From the NCBI GenBank assembly GCA_029582155.1, contig CM055898.1, forward strand, positions 27,244,745 through 27,308,744: 64,000 nucleotides of DNA. Reading direction: 5' to 3'. The notes below the pieces were generated by a model, which was not told where the DNA came from, ran no database searches, and saw only the letters and a program-made list of their open reading frames with translations. Numbering within the stretch: the first letter of the stretch is position 1; each line of letters opens with the position of its first letter. Made by a program: the position numbers and the translations under genes. Shown one piece after another: positions 1 to 12,284 of the stretch. The stretch comes from Panopea generosa. Its lineage: Eukaryota > Mollusca > Bivalvia > Adapedonta > Hiatellidae.

Positions 1-285
1 TTTATTGACACAACCTAGTAAATCTATCACCGTCGAAGATTGATTCTGGTTTATTGACACAGTCTAGCAAAACGATCACCCTAGCAAAACGATCACTGTG
101 GATGATTGATTCTGGTTTATTGACACAACCTAGCAAAACGATCACTGTGGAAGATTGATTCTGGTTTATTGACACAACCTAGCAGAACGATCACTGTGGC
201 AGATTGATTCTGGTTTATTGACACAACCTAGCAAAACAATCATTTGGGGATCTTAAGTCTGGTTTACGGACACCAGATTTGCCAG
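1..285 (-). repeat. inverted block of the 49-bp satellite
   Basis: In this block the unit appears as its reverse complement (tgacacaacctagcaaaacg, gatcactgtgg). From about 290 onward all units are in forward orientation. The change falls in a palindrome-like stretch (ggtttacggacac ... gtgtccg-type ends) near 270-295. It marks an inversion inside the array or a junction between two arrays. Confidence 0.85.
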
Positions 286-1264
286 GTATTGTCCGTAAAC
301 AAGGCTTAAACTTCTCTAGTGATCTTTTTTCTAGGTTTTATCCGTAAGCCAGGCTTTCATTTCCCGAATGATCGTTTTGATAGGATGTGTCTGTATACCA
401 GCCTTAAGCTTCTCCAGCGATCGTTTTACCGAGGGCTTAAGATCCACTAATGATCGTTTTGCCAGATAGTGTCCGTAAACCAGGCTTAAGATCCCCCATT
501 TATCGTTTTACCAGATAGTGTACGTAAGCCAGGCTTACATTCCCCGAGTGATCGTTTTGCTAGGTTGTGTACGTAAACCAGGCTAAAGCTTCTCCAGTGA
601 TCGTTTTGTCAGGTTGTGTCCGTAAACCATGCTTAAATTCCCCTTGTGATCGTTTTATTAGGTTGTGTCCGTAAACCATGCTTAAATTCCCCTTGTGATC
701 GTTTTATTAGGTTGTGTTCGTAGACCAGACTTAAGATCCCCAATGATCGTTTCACCAGGTTGTGTCCGAAAACCAAGCTTAAGCTTCATTAGTGATCGTT
801 TTGTTAGGTAGTGTCCTTTAACTAGGCTTAAGCTTCTCCAGTGACTATTTTGTTAGGTTGTGTCCATAAACAAGGCTTAAGTTTCCTCAGTGATCGTTTT
901 GTTAGGTTGTGTCCGTAAACCAGGCTTAATCTCTCCCATTGATCATTTCGCTAGGTTGTTCCCGTTAACCAGGTTAAAGCTTCCCATATGATTGTTTTCC
1001 TAGGCTGTATCCTTGAACCAGACTCAAGCTCCCCCAGTGATTGTTTTAAGGTTATGTCCGTAAACCATTTTTAAGCTCTCCCGATAACCGTTTTGCTGGG
1101 TTGTGTCCGCAAAATTAATTCAAGCTATCCCAGTGATCGTTTTGCTAGGTTGTGTCCGTAAACTAGGTTTAAGCTTCCTTATTGATCATTTTGCTAGGTT
1201 GTGTCCGTAAACGAGATTTAAGCTTCCCTCGTGATCGTTTGGCTAAGCTGTGTCCGTAAACCAG

Positions 1265-2335
1265 CATCAAACTCCCTAGTTATCGTTTTGCTAAGATGTG
1301 TCCATAAACCATCCTCAAAATCCTCCATTGATCATTTTGCTAGATTGTGTCCGTAAACGAGGTGTAAACTTCCCTCGTGGTCATTTTGCTAGGTTGTGTC
1401 CGTAAACGAGGTTTAAGCTTCTCTCGTGGTCGTTTTGCTAGGCTGTGTCCGTAAACCAGCATCAAACTCCCTAGTTATCGTTTTGCTAAGATGTGTCCGT
1501 AAACCATCCTCAAAATCCTCCATTGATCATTTTGCTAGGTTGTGTCTGTAAACGAGGTTTAAGCTTCCCTCGTGGTCGTTTTGCTAGGCTGTGTCCGTAA
1601 ACCAACATCAAACTCCCTAGTTATCGTTTTGCTAAGATATGTCCATAAACCATCCTCAAAATCGTCCATTGATCATTTTGCTAGGTTGTGTCCGTAAACG
1701 AGGTTTAAGCTTCCCTCGTGGTCGTTTTGCTTGGCTGTGTCCGTAAATGAGGTTTAAGCTTCCCTCGTGGTCGTTTTGCTAGGCTGCGTTCGTAAACCAA
1801 CATCAAACTCCCTAGTTATCGTTTTGCTAGGCTGTATCCGTAAACGAGGTTTAAGCTTCCCTCGTGGTCGTTTTGCTAGGCTGTGTCCGTAAACCAGCAT
1901 CAAACTCCCTAGTTATCGTTTTGCTAAGCTGTGTCCGTAAACCATCCTCAAAATCGTCCATTGATCATTTTGATATGGTTGTGTCCGTAAACGAGGTTTA
2001 AGCTTCCCTCGTGGTCGTTTTGCTTGGCTGTGTCCGTAAATGAGGTTTAAGCTTCCCTCGTGGTTGTTTTGCTAGGCTGCGTTCGTAAACCAACATCAAA
2101 CTCCCTAGTTATCGTTTTGCTAAGCTGTGTCCGTAAACCATCCTCAAAATCCTCCATTGATCATTTTTTTAGGTTGTGTCCGTAAACGAAGTTTAAGCTT
2201 CCCTCGTGGTCGTTTTGCTAGGTTGTGTCCGTAAACGAGGTTTAAGCTTTCCTCGTGGTCGTTTTGCTAGGCTGTGTCCGTAAACCAACATCAAACTCCC
2301 TAGTTATTGTTTAACTAAGCTGTGTCCGTAAACCA
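1265..2335. repeat. higher-order repeat, about 195 bp (four monomers)
   Basis: The marker string catcaaactccctagttatc recurs at about 1265, 1460, 1606, 1801, 1898, 2094 and 2289. The spacings are 195, 146, 195, 97, 196 and 195, i.e. 4, 3, 4, 2, 4 and 4 monomers of 49 bp. Three monomer types (tail ending in cctcgtgg, ccctagtt or ctccattg) alternate, which shows that amplification occurred in multi-monomer blocks. Confidence 0.85.
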
Positions 2336-2830
2336 GCTTCAAGCTCCCCCAGTGATTGTTTTATCGTTTTGCCAGATTATGTCCGTAAACCATCCCCAAA
2401 CTCTTCCAGTGATCGTGTTGTTAGGTTATGTCCGTAAACCAGCCTCAATCTCCCTCGGTGATCGTTTTGCCAGATTATGTCCGTAAACCATCCCCAAACT
2501 CTCCCAGTGATCGTTTTGCTAGGTTATGTCCGTAAACCAGCCTCAAGCTCCCTCGGTGATCGTTTTGCCAGATTATGTCCGTAAACCATCCCCAAACTCT
2601 CCCAGTGATCGTTTTGCTAGGTTATGTCCGTAAACCAGCCTCAAGCTCCCTCGGTGATCGTTTTGCCAGATTATGTCCGTAAACCATCCCCAAACTCTCC
2701 CAGTGATCGTTTTGCTAGGTTTTGTCCACTAAACCAGCCTCAAGCTCCCTCGGTGATCGTTTTGCCAGATTATGTCCGTAAACCATCCCCAAACTCTCCC
2801 AGTGATCGTTTTGCTAGGTTATTCCGATAA
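2335..2830. repeat. higher-order repeat, 98 bp (two monomers)
   Basis: The string ttttgccagattatg recurs at a strict 98-bp spacing (g of gccag at 2469, 2567, 2665, then 2764 after a 1-bp insertion). The unit joins a gccagattatg monomer and a gctaggttatg monomer. Copies are nearly identical, so this is the youngest part of the array. Confidence 0.9.
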
Positions 2831-2862
2831 CCAGCCTCAAGCTCACCAGTGATAGTTTTGGT

Positions 2863-4040
2863 ACTGATCGTTACTAAGCTGTGGCACCTGTTGTCATGTT
2901 CTCGTATGCATATATGTTTTGTACTAACAGGGATGAGTCTATGTATTTATTTTATTTGTGTAGTTGTTTTAATTGTAAACATCCGCTGTTATTGTCTTTG
3001 TATGGTTATATTAGTAGAATATGATGTTTTATTTAATATATATATTAAATATATCATACACATATATGTCATGTTAAAATATGAAAACGCCCTTACCTAC
3101 TGTATACAAACTGTAGTTTATTTTTTAATGAATCAAACAAAACATTGCTGAATAGATATGCACTAGTTTATACGCACCACCTGCAAAATAAGCAAACCCG
3201 TAAAAAGTATATACTCGCTTATCTATTTACCGTATATGTAAACATGAACCGTGTGTGACTTATTCATATATCACTTTATACCTACAAAAAAGTCAAAAGT
3301 GGTGCTTTTATAACAAACTGGGCTGCGTTATTTTTTTCTACCTGGATCCCTGAAATTACCGCGTACTAACTGCTAATTTGAAGCTAAGCCAGTTTCCAGG
3401 AAAATGATGCTACCTTACGTCAGCAAACGTTATACCGAACTGAACCCAACTCTTTTTTTTTCATCGTGTTGTTTTTACTGTTTATGTATGCCATTACAGA
3501 TGGCACTCGATCGTAGTAAATTATATCGTATAGACGTAATCTATCGTAAACTACAACCTAAAGATCTCGCCACAAAGTTGATTTTTTTATCTAAGTTTTT
3601 TTATTACAAAAGTTACAGTATTTCGACGTTAAATAAAATCCTCATAAAAAATATGAAGTATTTTTCCATAGCAGGAAGGTATTTGCTTATAAACATTCAC
3701 AGTAACCGGTAGGTTAATCAGATTGATTGTTAACGACTGTGCAGTGAAACTCTCTTCTTCTGTTTTAAATGCGTCAGTTTTTAACACCAGCTATGTCTTA
3801 TTACAGTTTATGCTATGTCACATTTTGCTCTTCCCATATGCAGAAAGAAATCACCGTCCCTATGAATCATACTGACTAAAAGTTCGAACAAAATTATTTA
3901 TTGTGAACTTAAGCGCAAGAACTGTGTTACCGTCACTCAAATGCGCGTGACTGTTACACTATCACAATGTGGAATTTACGTCTTATTTATTAGGCATCTT
4001 AGCTACATGTATCTCAATCTTTGTCATTTGGCTTCCCATC
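2863..4040. other. AT-rich intergenic DNA, nothing recognised
   Basis: Unique-looking AT-rich sequence. The open frames here (68-102 codons) are low-complexity and rich in Tyr, Ile and Cys, as expected of random AT-rich DNA. No domain, repeat or RNA gene was recognised. Confidence 0.6.
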
Positions 4041-4690
4041 CGTTTAACCTCTGCCGACCAGGTCAGAACTCAGAGCCAAGTTATACCGTGTCGTCATCAA
4101 TCACTTTTTCACTCATCGAATCATTGAATTTCGTGATGAACTTGTCATTTGTTCACTACAATGTTCAACGTACTAACCAAAAACTCGATATCTTACGAGC
4201 AGAACTGAGCCACTTCGATATCTTAACATTCACTGAAACATTGAGCTAAATTAATCTGTACCAATAAATAATCTCATAGTTGACTCTCTCTCTCTCGGCT
4301 CTGGAGCGTGAAAACCGTATTGGAGACAGCCATTGTGGACTTTTACTATTATTCAAAGACTCGGTTCATTACAGGCGTAAAATGACCTGTAATCAGTTGG
4401 AATCGAATGCATATGTATTGAACTATCACACTCTTATCGACTTCTATTTGACCTGTTTTACATACCCCGAATGCAATTCTACTGTAGAAGGCTCATTTAA
4501 TTTTGCATCTGACACCGATATGAATTCTATTGTTATTACTGGTGATTTTACTTTTAACATATCGAACGCTACAATAACTAGGAAAATCAGTTTCCTATGC
4601 GATCAGTTTTCTTTATCCCATTGATTTACTTAACCTACAGAAAACTCCCAATGATTTACTCAACCTTACAGAAAACAAAAATGAAAATCC
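4040..4690 (+). mobile_element. LINE fragment: APE-type endonuclease part
   Basis: Translation gives LSFVHYNVQRTNQKLDILRA, then ELSHFDILTFTETLS, which is the N-terminal signature of the APE-like endonuclease of CR1/L2/jockey-type non-LTR retrotransposons (N-V-Q, K-L-D, T-E-T). After a frame change the same domain continues with ERENRIGDSHCGLLLLFKDS and later ITGDFTFNISNAT, matching the GDFN motif. The frame is broken in at least two places, so this is a dead copy. It ends near a short repeated string (tgatttactcaacctacagaaaac-like) at 4622-4675. Confidence 0.8.
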
Positions 4691-5669
4691 TTCAGAGTCT
4701 TTAATTAACCATTAGCATGTTAGTACTCTTTTATCAATACTATTAAGTGATTAGATAATGTTGTTGATTGATATCAAAGTAATAATGTATATTTACATAT
4801 GTATATTTATTTACAAAAACACAATTCAAGCATTAAAAGACATGCTCAATATCCCTATATTCAAGTTGGCATAGCCCATTTTGAATCATTAAGTACATTT
4901 TGGAGGTAAATACATAGATATAAATATTAAGAATGTTTCATGTTATGTGCTGATATTTTTGTCACTTTGAATGACCAAAAATCAGAACTTGAAATAATAT
5001 TCATACTTGGATATTATATTAATACTGGGATGTTATTAAAAAAAAAGTAATAATCAAAACACTTTATTGAATATATTAGAAATTAATGATGATGTGATTA
5101 AAAATTGCAAAAGGTAATTTTTTTCAACACAACACCTCAAATCATACCGTGGATACAAAGTTATGTGATAGAGACTGTGCTAATTAGTGTTGGTGTTTTG
5201 TCATACATTGTGTATAAATGTAAATTATAAATTGTGGTAGTTATGAACAATGTCAAGGTCGTGCATATCAAAATGTAAAAAAGTAAAAATATCAATAAAA
5301 ATGGGTTCCTGTCATAACAATGAAATACATAGAGGGGGAGAAAACACTTCAACTTCATTAAAGCAGAAATCATGATGAATAAATCAGTTTAAATCGAGAA
5401 TTTACGGATAATTAATTAAGAAGAAAAGGAACAGAAATTGTTTGGATTTGGTAATTTTAAGTCATTTTCAAAAGGTTTCATTTGACGAAAGCCTTAGATA
5501 TATGTTCATGATGTTCCTATTAAAAACACTATATTTTGTTTGAATCTAAATCTATCATTTCTGTTTAATGTGATATAATACACATGTAAAATGATTCATT
5601 CAAAAGGCATCATAAATTGGACCTTTTTTAATAAAGAAGAGAAAGAATTATATAATTTAATTAAATATG

Positions 5670-5710
<41 letters not shown>

Positions 5711-6230
5711 TGTTTGTGTTTAAGAAAAGGATAATACAAGAAAATCATTTAAAAGTTTGGTAAGTTTTGCATGATTTGTTGCTTGTATTTAACTATTATA
5801 TCTTAAATACAGCCATGTGAGCTACAGCATGCCAGTTTGTTTACAAATATTGGTCACATGACAAATATTGACTAGTTTGCTCCTCCCCACAAAATTCAAA
5901 TTTCTCTGTTACTGATTGTCTGTTGACAGCAATCAGAAATGAATTATTGCAAATATTATTCTGAAAATTTCAGAAACTAAGAGTAATATTAAGACTATGT
6001 TGCATGACAAATTTCAAATTTTTCAATCCATGAATTTATTTTAGAATTGAAAATTACTCTCCCAGATCTGAATGTGTTTTGAAAAACAAGTGAAAACACT
6101 CCCACCGCCATTACCTTCCTTTTATACACAGGTTGGGCCTTTAAAATCATAAAATGGGCTGACAAATAGCTAGTTAAATTCAACCCATTATAAACAGAAG
6201 CTCAACTCGTATCACGCAAAAAGCAAACCG
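4690..6230. other. AT-rich spacer with an (AT)n microsatellite
   Basis: Separates the endonuclease and reverse-transcriptase LINE pieces. No LINE coding was recognised inside. It contains an (AT)n run at 5672-5709. The two LINE pieces could belong to one element with this stretch replacing its middle, or to two elements. Confidence 0.5.
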
Positions 6231-6900
6231 TGTAAACCATCCACCAGTCTTTATGCAAAATACAATCATACCAGAGGTAGACTATAACCAATATTTAGGT
6301 GTATTTTTTCAAGCGATCTCACCTGACTCACACAAATGACTATAGACAAGGCATGGGTGATAATAAACATCATGAGAACTATATTTTGGCCAGAGCAACT
6401 TTAGAAACTGTATACTACTTCTTTTGTAAGACCTATACTTGAATGCGGGGACTTAAACTTTGACAATTGCTCACATAATGAAAAGTGATAATTAGAAATA
6501 ACAATACAATATGAGGCAGCACGAATTGTAACTGGTGCTACCGAACTTGTTTCTATTAAAAACTTATTAAGGTGTGAAACTTTAGAAACACGGAGACTAA
6601 AGCACAAACTTATTTTATTTTATAAGATGAAAAGTAAACAAATAACTTTAATATTTAGTTCCTCCTATTGTTGGAAATATGTTGATACAAACTTCATAGC
6701 ACAAATGACATCCAAACAATAGAAACGCGATCCGGATACTACTATACTTCATTCCTCCCATCTGCTGTTCGTGAATGAAACAATTTTTCAGACGAGGTAC
6801 GACAATCTCCATCCGTAAAGTCTTTCAATCCCCATCCAGTTCACTATATACAGTTCCGAATCATTAATATCACGGTGATAGAAAAATGCAAATCTTACAT
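6230..6900 (+). mobile_element. LINE fragment: C-terminal end of reverse transcriptase ORF
   Basis: Read across frames, the sequence resembles the post-catalytic part of the LINE ORF2: NHPPVFMQNTIIPEVDYNQY, LGVFF, then FVRPILE-GD-NFDN, and after an interruption IQYEAARIVTGATELVSIKN followed by LRCETLETRRLKHKLILFYK. These match the 'RP-LEYGDVIWDN...QYEAARIVTGAT' region of this family. Several stops and shifts mark it as dead. Confidence 0.8.
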
Positions 6901-7094
6901 ACACTACTTCGCATAAAATGTTTTTTTTAACCAAGATTTATTTTTGAAAAACATGCCATAATCGCCACATTGTACATGCAGTTGATAAAAATTTTCTTTG
7001 TGAAATGCCATGAATATACCAACCACAGAACTGACTTGCTAAACCCAATTTTTAGATTTACAAACATCATGCTATCCATTCTTATCTTAAAATT

Positions 7095-7445
7095 GCAACA
7101 TATTTTGTGACGAATTCGATGAGTCCTGTGATTTCATTTTTATTTAAATTTGATCCGTTATACAGGTTTATACGTAGTCAAAACTGTTTCATCTTAGAAA
7201 GTTTGAATGACGATGCAATATTCGTCAAACAGTGTTTAAGTGTTGTCTATTTTTTGAATGGGGATTCCTTTTCAAGTTTAACACTCCAATTTAAATATCG
7301 ATTTTGTCAAGTTTTGGTGAATTCGACATACCAAACTATTCGGATTTTATTTATTAATAATATTGAGATGCTTTTTATCATCTATAGCGCTTTTTTTCCT
7401 TATATACTCCCTTTAAGTTTTGGTTTGAGTCAAAGGATATAAGAC
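7095..7445 (+). repeat. dispersed repeat, copy 1
   Basis: Aligns by eye with 63117-63440 over its whole length: attgcaacatatttt, then gttatacaggttta-acgta, gcagtatttaagtg-like, gtctatttt and attgagatgctttttatc. It is non-coding; the 111-codon frame here is not preserved in the other copy. Family unknown. Confidence 0.75.
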
Positions 7446-7861
7446 TAAATTGTATAAAGCACAAAAGGTATTACATTTGTAGTTGTATTCGTCAGATTTT
7501 TGTCGAAAGGTATTGACCTTAAATCCTGCATATCACGCAGTGCATTATAAGTTATGAAATGAAAATATATTGTCGATCGACCAACGGGTTGATTTTATAT
7601 AGACGTTTTACATGAATTAGTAATAGATCTATACAGAACGGTGGTTTTGTGCTATTCATGTGAGTGTAATATAGATGTTAGATATTTGATCGAAGAATGA
7701 AACTGGCAATATCGCGTTTACCATTCCCCATTTCTTTTAAAAGTTATACTGTTCTAAATATATATATTTCTTTGTAAGGAAGTTTTTAAATATTCTCGTG
7801 CCGTTACAAGAGAAAAGTATAAGGAAGTGTTATCTAAGCGCGATCGATGCACAATTGATAG

Positions 7862-8105
7862 CCAGGCTCGGTTAGCGCAGTCAGTAACGTGCCTGACTAT
7901 CAATCCAGGGGTCGTGTGCTGGAATCCCCCGCCCGACCACAGTCTTCATGTTGATTGATATACGGCATTGCGACTCATTGTCATTCGTCTCTCACCGATA
8001 ATACATGTGTAAAGTTACAAGTTACTTACGGAGATTGGTGTGCGCGAGTACTGGTTTATCCCAAGAAATAATGTTAGTTTAACTGAACATCTATTAACCC
8101 TATCG
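7862..8105 (+). mobile_element. tRNA-derived SINE (family 1), forward copy
   Basis: The head, at about 7866-7938, has a box A-like ggttagcgcagtcagt and a box B-like gtgctggaatccc. The cloverleaf does not close, because the anticodon stem is mismatched, so it is not a working tRNA gene. The body (ttgattgatatacggcattg, ctcattgtcatt, gagtactggttt, cccaagaaa) matches the reverse complement of 13668-13912, which makes these two copies of one SINE family. Confidence 0.8.
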
Positions 8106-8898
8106 CTGGCATAAAAGTGACACTTAATTTTCAAACATCGTAATCAGTATGTACCCGGACTACAAATGACATATAAATGACGCTAAACAGTCAATATTTT
8201 ATATCACATTTAAAGTATAACTGATATTGAAAGTGATCTAAAACAGGCACAGATATCTGTCTACCGACAGCTATCATCCATACGTTAAATCTGTGAATGG
8301 ATAACCACCTACTCTATGTCATTTTCAAATATAACTTCCCGACTGAAATTAATTGCGATTAGGTGGAAATATGTTAAACCTCTATTGACTCGATGCTATT
8401 TTTTATTCAAAACAATAACATTGTTATGTGGAATGCGTTGTTATTTGCACGAATATGTCTATATCTATAGAGATGGTCGCCTGATAGAAAGATACGTATT
8501 CCAAACAAGAATTACACCATGAGTATTTTAGTGTTATTATTGAAAAGTATGCAATACAGAGTGTAACAACAAAGTATACACCTTATAACGGGTATTTATA
8601 TTGTCAATTGAACTGCATGTCATTTTGTAACAGCGTACTGATTTATTACATATGTTACTATATATATTAACATAATAGGCTTGGTTTTGTATGACATAGC
8701 CTACGACTTGTCATACTAAATCACGTGTAAGTTACTACTGGCGACGAGCCAAAACTCCATATGCGAGGGCCAATATTCATATAAAATACAATGTATATGC
8801 TTTATTGGGGTGTTTTTCAATAATGTTAACTAAGTATTAGTAAAAATAACCTCAAACCAGACAATTCGTATTTATTCGCGAGCAACCGGCGACAACAA
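8106..8898. other. AT-rich intergenic DNA, nothing recognised
   Basis: No gene, RNA or repeat recognised; one 68-codon open frame without features. Confidence 0.5.
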
Positions 8899-9073
8899 CA
8901 GGACAGCGACGGTTAAAATGACAGATGCATCGCTTATCTAAACAACAAACCTCAAACAATAGGACAGCGACGGTAAAAATGGCAGATGCATCGCTTATCT
9001 AAACAATAAACCTCAAACAACAGGACAGCGACGGTTAAAATGACAGATGCATCGCTTATCTAAACAACAAACT
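8899..9073. repeat. 61-bp tandem repeat, about 2.9 copies
   Basis: The string ggacagcgacggt recurs at 8901, 8962 and 9023, giving a 61-bp period. Each unit continues with aaaatg-cagatgcatcgctt and atctaaacaa-aaacctca. Copies differ at only a few bases. Confidence 0.95.
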
Positions 9074-9230
9074 CAGGGATTAAGACCATGCATTACTGAA
9101 TAGAGAGCTTTTTTTGTTTTCGATACGTCATCTAACACCATACTGCCTTTAAAAAAACAAAAAGAAAGAAAAGAAAAATATGATCTAACGAAAGTACGCG
9201 ACTAGTTTAAACAGGAAAATATGAAGTTTG

Positions 9231-9231
<1 letters not shown>

Positions 9232-9268
<37 letters not shown>
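9232..9268. repeat. (GT)n microsatellite
   Basis: Perfect GT run of about 18 dinucleotides. Confidence 0.98.
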
Positions 9269-9271
<3 letters not shown>

Positions 9272-9439
9272 CTTTCGAGATTGTGGAGATATTAGTACAT
9301 GTAATATGATACATGTCAACATGTTGATCTACTTACTAAGCGAAAAGTCCTAAATAAGGAGTATATGAAAATACTCATAGATCCTATAGAAATAATCAAC
9401 AGGAATACATTTGATTTTAAACTACCTCGCTTTGTCACT

Positions 9440-10165
9440 AATTTTGACTATATTAAGAATAAACATTAGGCTAAATTAAATGTTATGAGAACCCTTAAAT
9501 TTCAATTAGATAAAAACAATTTACATGCCATTTTTTACCTTTATTGGAATATGTCGGTGTTATTTGGGATAATTGTACAAATTATGAAAAATATAATCTT
9601 GACAGAATACAGAACGAAGCTGCACGTATAACAACTGGAGTTACAAAACTAATATCTATTAATAACTTGAATTCTGAAGTAGGATGGGAAAGTCTTGAAA
9701 TGCGTTGAACTAAACAAACTTATAAAATGATCCACGGAATTATCCCATCATATCTATATTCATTGGTTCCTTCTCTTACAAATGCAAATTCCACGTACAA
9801 TCTCAGAAATAATACCAACATTCAAATTCCTACCTCAAGAACAGCTCTGTACTCAAATTCCTTCATTCCTTCCGTTGTCTGTGAATGGAAAACTCTCCCA
9901 CTTGAAAAGATACAAGCATCTTCTCTGAATGTTTTTAAACACAAACTTGAAAGTAACGAAACAAGTGTACCTAAAGTCTTTCACATAGGTTCAAGGAAAT
10001 GTCAGTTATTGCATACCCGCCTCCCAACGAGCTGTAGAGCACTTAAGCAACATCTATTTCTTAAACACATTGAAGATTCCCCTCTGTGTATATGTGGACA
10101 AACAAAAGGCTTAACTCACACTTCTTTCTCAATTGCTACTTTTACATCTGCCAGTGAATTATGCT
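9440..10165 (+). mobile_element. LINE fragment: C-terminal reverse transcriptase ORF with zinc-knuckle-like end
   Basis: Frames together give LNVMRTLKFQLDKNNLHAIF, then an interrupted EYVGVIWDNCTNYEKYNLD and AARITTGVTKLISINNLNSE. This is followed from 9727 by an open 146-codon frame: MIHGIIPSYLYSLVP, TYNLRNNTNIQIPTSRTALY, NSFIPSVVCEWKTLP, and near the end SPLCICGQTKG-THTSFS, which resembles the C-x-C-G...H tail of this LINE family. It has fewer breaks than the 6.2-kb copy but is 5'-truncated. Confidence 0.85.
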
Positions 10166-10169
10166 AGGT

Positions 10170-12284
10170 TTCTTTAAATATACGTATTTTAGGTGCACCG
10201 CAACACCCTTATGACAATAATGTGAAAATATTTGAAGCAGTTCACATATACATTTTATCAACTAATCGCTTCTCCTGACATGTACACGTGTAAGCAAGTC
10301 TGAATAACTAACAACTTGAAGGCTATTTTTTTTATTATGGTAATAATTATTATTATGTGAATTCACATAATATATACATAACTTTAATCTTTTAATCATT
10401 TTTTTCTGTTCTAATTACTCGCTATATTTTCTATGATAAAAGAATGTTAAAATATTTTTATTAAATATATTTTGAACTATGGTATATTCGTTATGCTAAG
10501 AGCATAAATTAAATTGTTAATAATCTGCCAAATCTGTTCATTATTTATATATGTCATGGAGAAGAACTTTATAAAGATTTTATCTTCCGTTCTAATCCAT
10601 ATGTGTTATCTCAACTTATGTGTATATATGTACTTTTGAATGAATAATTATGTTTAAACCAATATTGGTTGGTAAAATTTGTTTATAAAATTTATTTAGG
10701 TAATAATTTTATGTTTACACAAAATATAAGATATGTTGTAATATTACACGTTTAGGGTTATTACATTTGTATAGTTTCTGTTTAATATTCAGTTCTTCGT
10801 TAATGTCGGCGTGCCAACATGTCTGCATTTCTATTATAATTGTGCATCGGCTAATTTAAATGCATGAAATCGAGTAATGTATACATTCCGCTATTTCATA
10901 TGTCACTAACTATATCATTCGTATCAAATGACACCACGTGGGACAAGTGTTTTTTCACAAAAAACGTATTATAATTGTTCAGAGTTTGTTAGTTAGAAAG
11001 AAACACTTTAAAAACAATTAAAATATGAAAGAAAAACAAATAATCCATTATATATTGAAATATATATCTAATCCGCCCTCTGCATTTATATATAATTATA
11101 TCATTTTTGGTAGAATGTGTTGGTGATGTGAAGATACACCTTTTTATAGAATATGTTCTGTTTCTATACAGTATGTATTTAAGATTGAGACGTTATTTTG
11201 CTACAAAGACACATTGACATATATTTAATTTACGCATGGTATATGTTAATATTTTCAGTACTGCGTGTATCTATTTGTAAACGACACGAGACTTCTACAA
11301 GCTGTCATGCGTATACAATAGTCTCGAAAAAGTCCAGGTGAGTGGATACTATTGATATATAGTATTAATGACTATAGTGTAAATGAAAGAAAGTGGACGG
11401 GTAATATTGTTATAATTTGCATTAGTTTTGTTGAAATGACAGCTAAAGTCAGTGTAGTTATCTATGGCAAGAAGACATCTAATGAATATACATGCCTCTG
11501 GGTCGAACAATTTTGCACAGTAAATTATCAAACGTTTTCATTAGATTTCTATTATTGGCCCGAGCTCAGCTGAAACTTACAGTTTCAGCGGTGAGAGGTA
11601 AATGTTGAGCAGACAAGACCTAAGACGATTTCGGCACGATAGATTCTAAATTGAAATAACAATGGAACAATATGGTTCATCAATTGTTCAACAGTTACTT
11701 CTAGACCGAAAAGTTATTCCTACAAAATGTCAGAGCTATATATTGCCAGATACGTGCACAACATTGATATTCAATATGCAAAATTCCTATTCAGCTCAAT
11801 GTAGTTTTGATAAATAAATCATGCTGGTTTTATATTCTTATTCATGGACAAAGGCAAGTACGTCAAACATGTCCACAATGGCAATCATTGTAAGCCTTCC
11901 TGTAGTATAGAAATGAAATGCTTTTACAATCGATTACCATTAATATTTATAGGATTTCCTTTATTGTTAACACAATACTGCATCTATGTATTAAAATCTA
12001 AAGGATGTATGTTATTCAGAAACAACTACTCTATATATACCTTACAACAGTTTTTATGTCATTATGCTGTTTTATTAACTCGATCCTCATTTTGCTATTG
12101 ATATTTGTATTGTACGCTTATTCATCTGTATCGAGATACGCTATTGTTTACACGTGCAAACGGATCTATACAATGTGATGTCAGGTATCGAACACGATAA
12201 TAGCATAACAATGAATAAGAAACCACGATAATATTGTAACAATAAACCAAGCACGAAACTGTAACATGCGAGGTTCATTATGCG
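10170..12284. other. AT-rich intergenic DNA, nothing recognised
   Basis: Very AT-rich. Short open frames (60-85 codons) occur on both strands and overlap each other, the pattern of random sequence. No RNA gene or clear repeat seen. Confidence 0.55.

Larger units (their letters stand above)
1..2862. repeat. 49-bp satellite array
   Basis: Tandem array of a roughly 49-bp unit built round the core gatcgttttgctaggttgtg followed by tccgtaaaccaggcttaagc and a short variable tail. About 55-58 copies run without a gene from the window edge, so the array probably continues upstream. Divergence is high at the left and lower at the right, where neighbouring copies form higher-order repeats. The open frame across 2624-2830 only translates a 98-bp double unit and is not a gene. 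Confidence 0.95.

Noticed and set aside
2624-2830. 68-codon open frame with repeated QPQAPSVIVLPDYVRKPSP
   Set aside because: It is the translation of a 98-bp higher-order satellite unit; the frame is lost elsewhere in the array.
7866-7938. Possible tRNA gene
   Set aside because: Box A and B are present but the anticodon stem is mismatched and a SINE body follows; a sister copy is at 13.8 kb.
9727-10167. 146-codon frame as a host gene
   Set aside because: It reads as the C-terminal part of a LINE reverse transcriptase ORF.
11570-11615. Possible SINE family 3 fragment (gcggtgagaggtaaatg)
   Set aside because: Similarity is limited to about 15 bp; too short to support.
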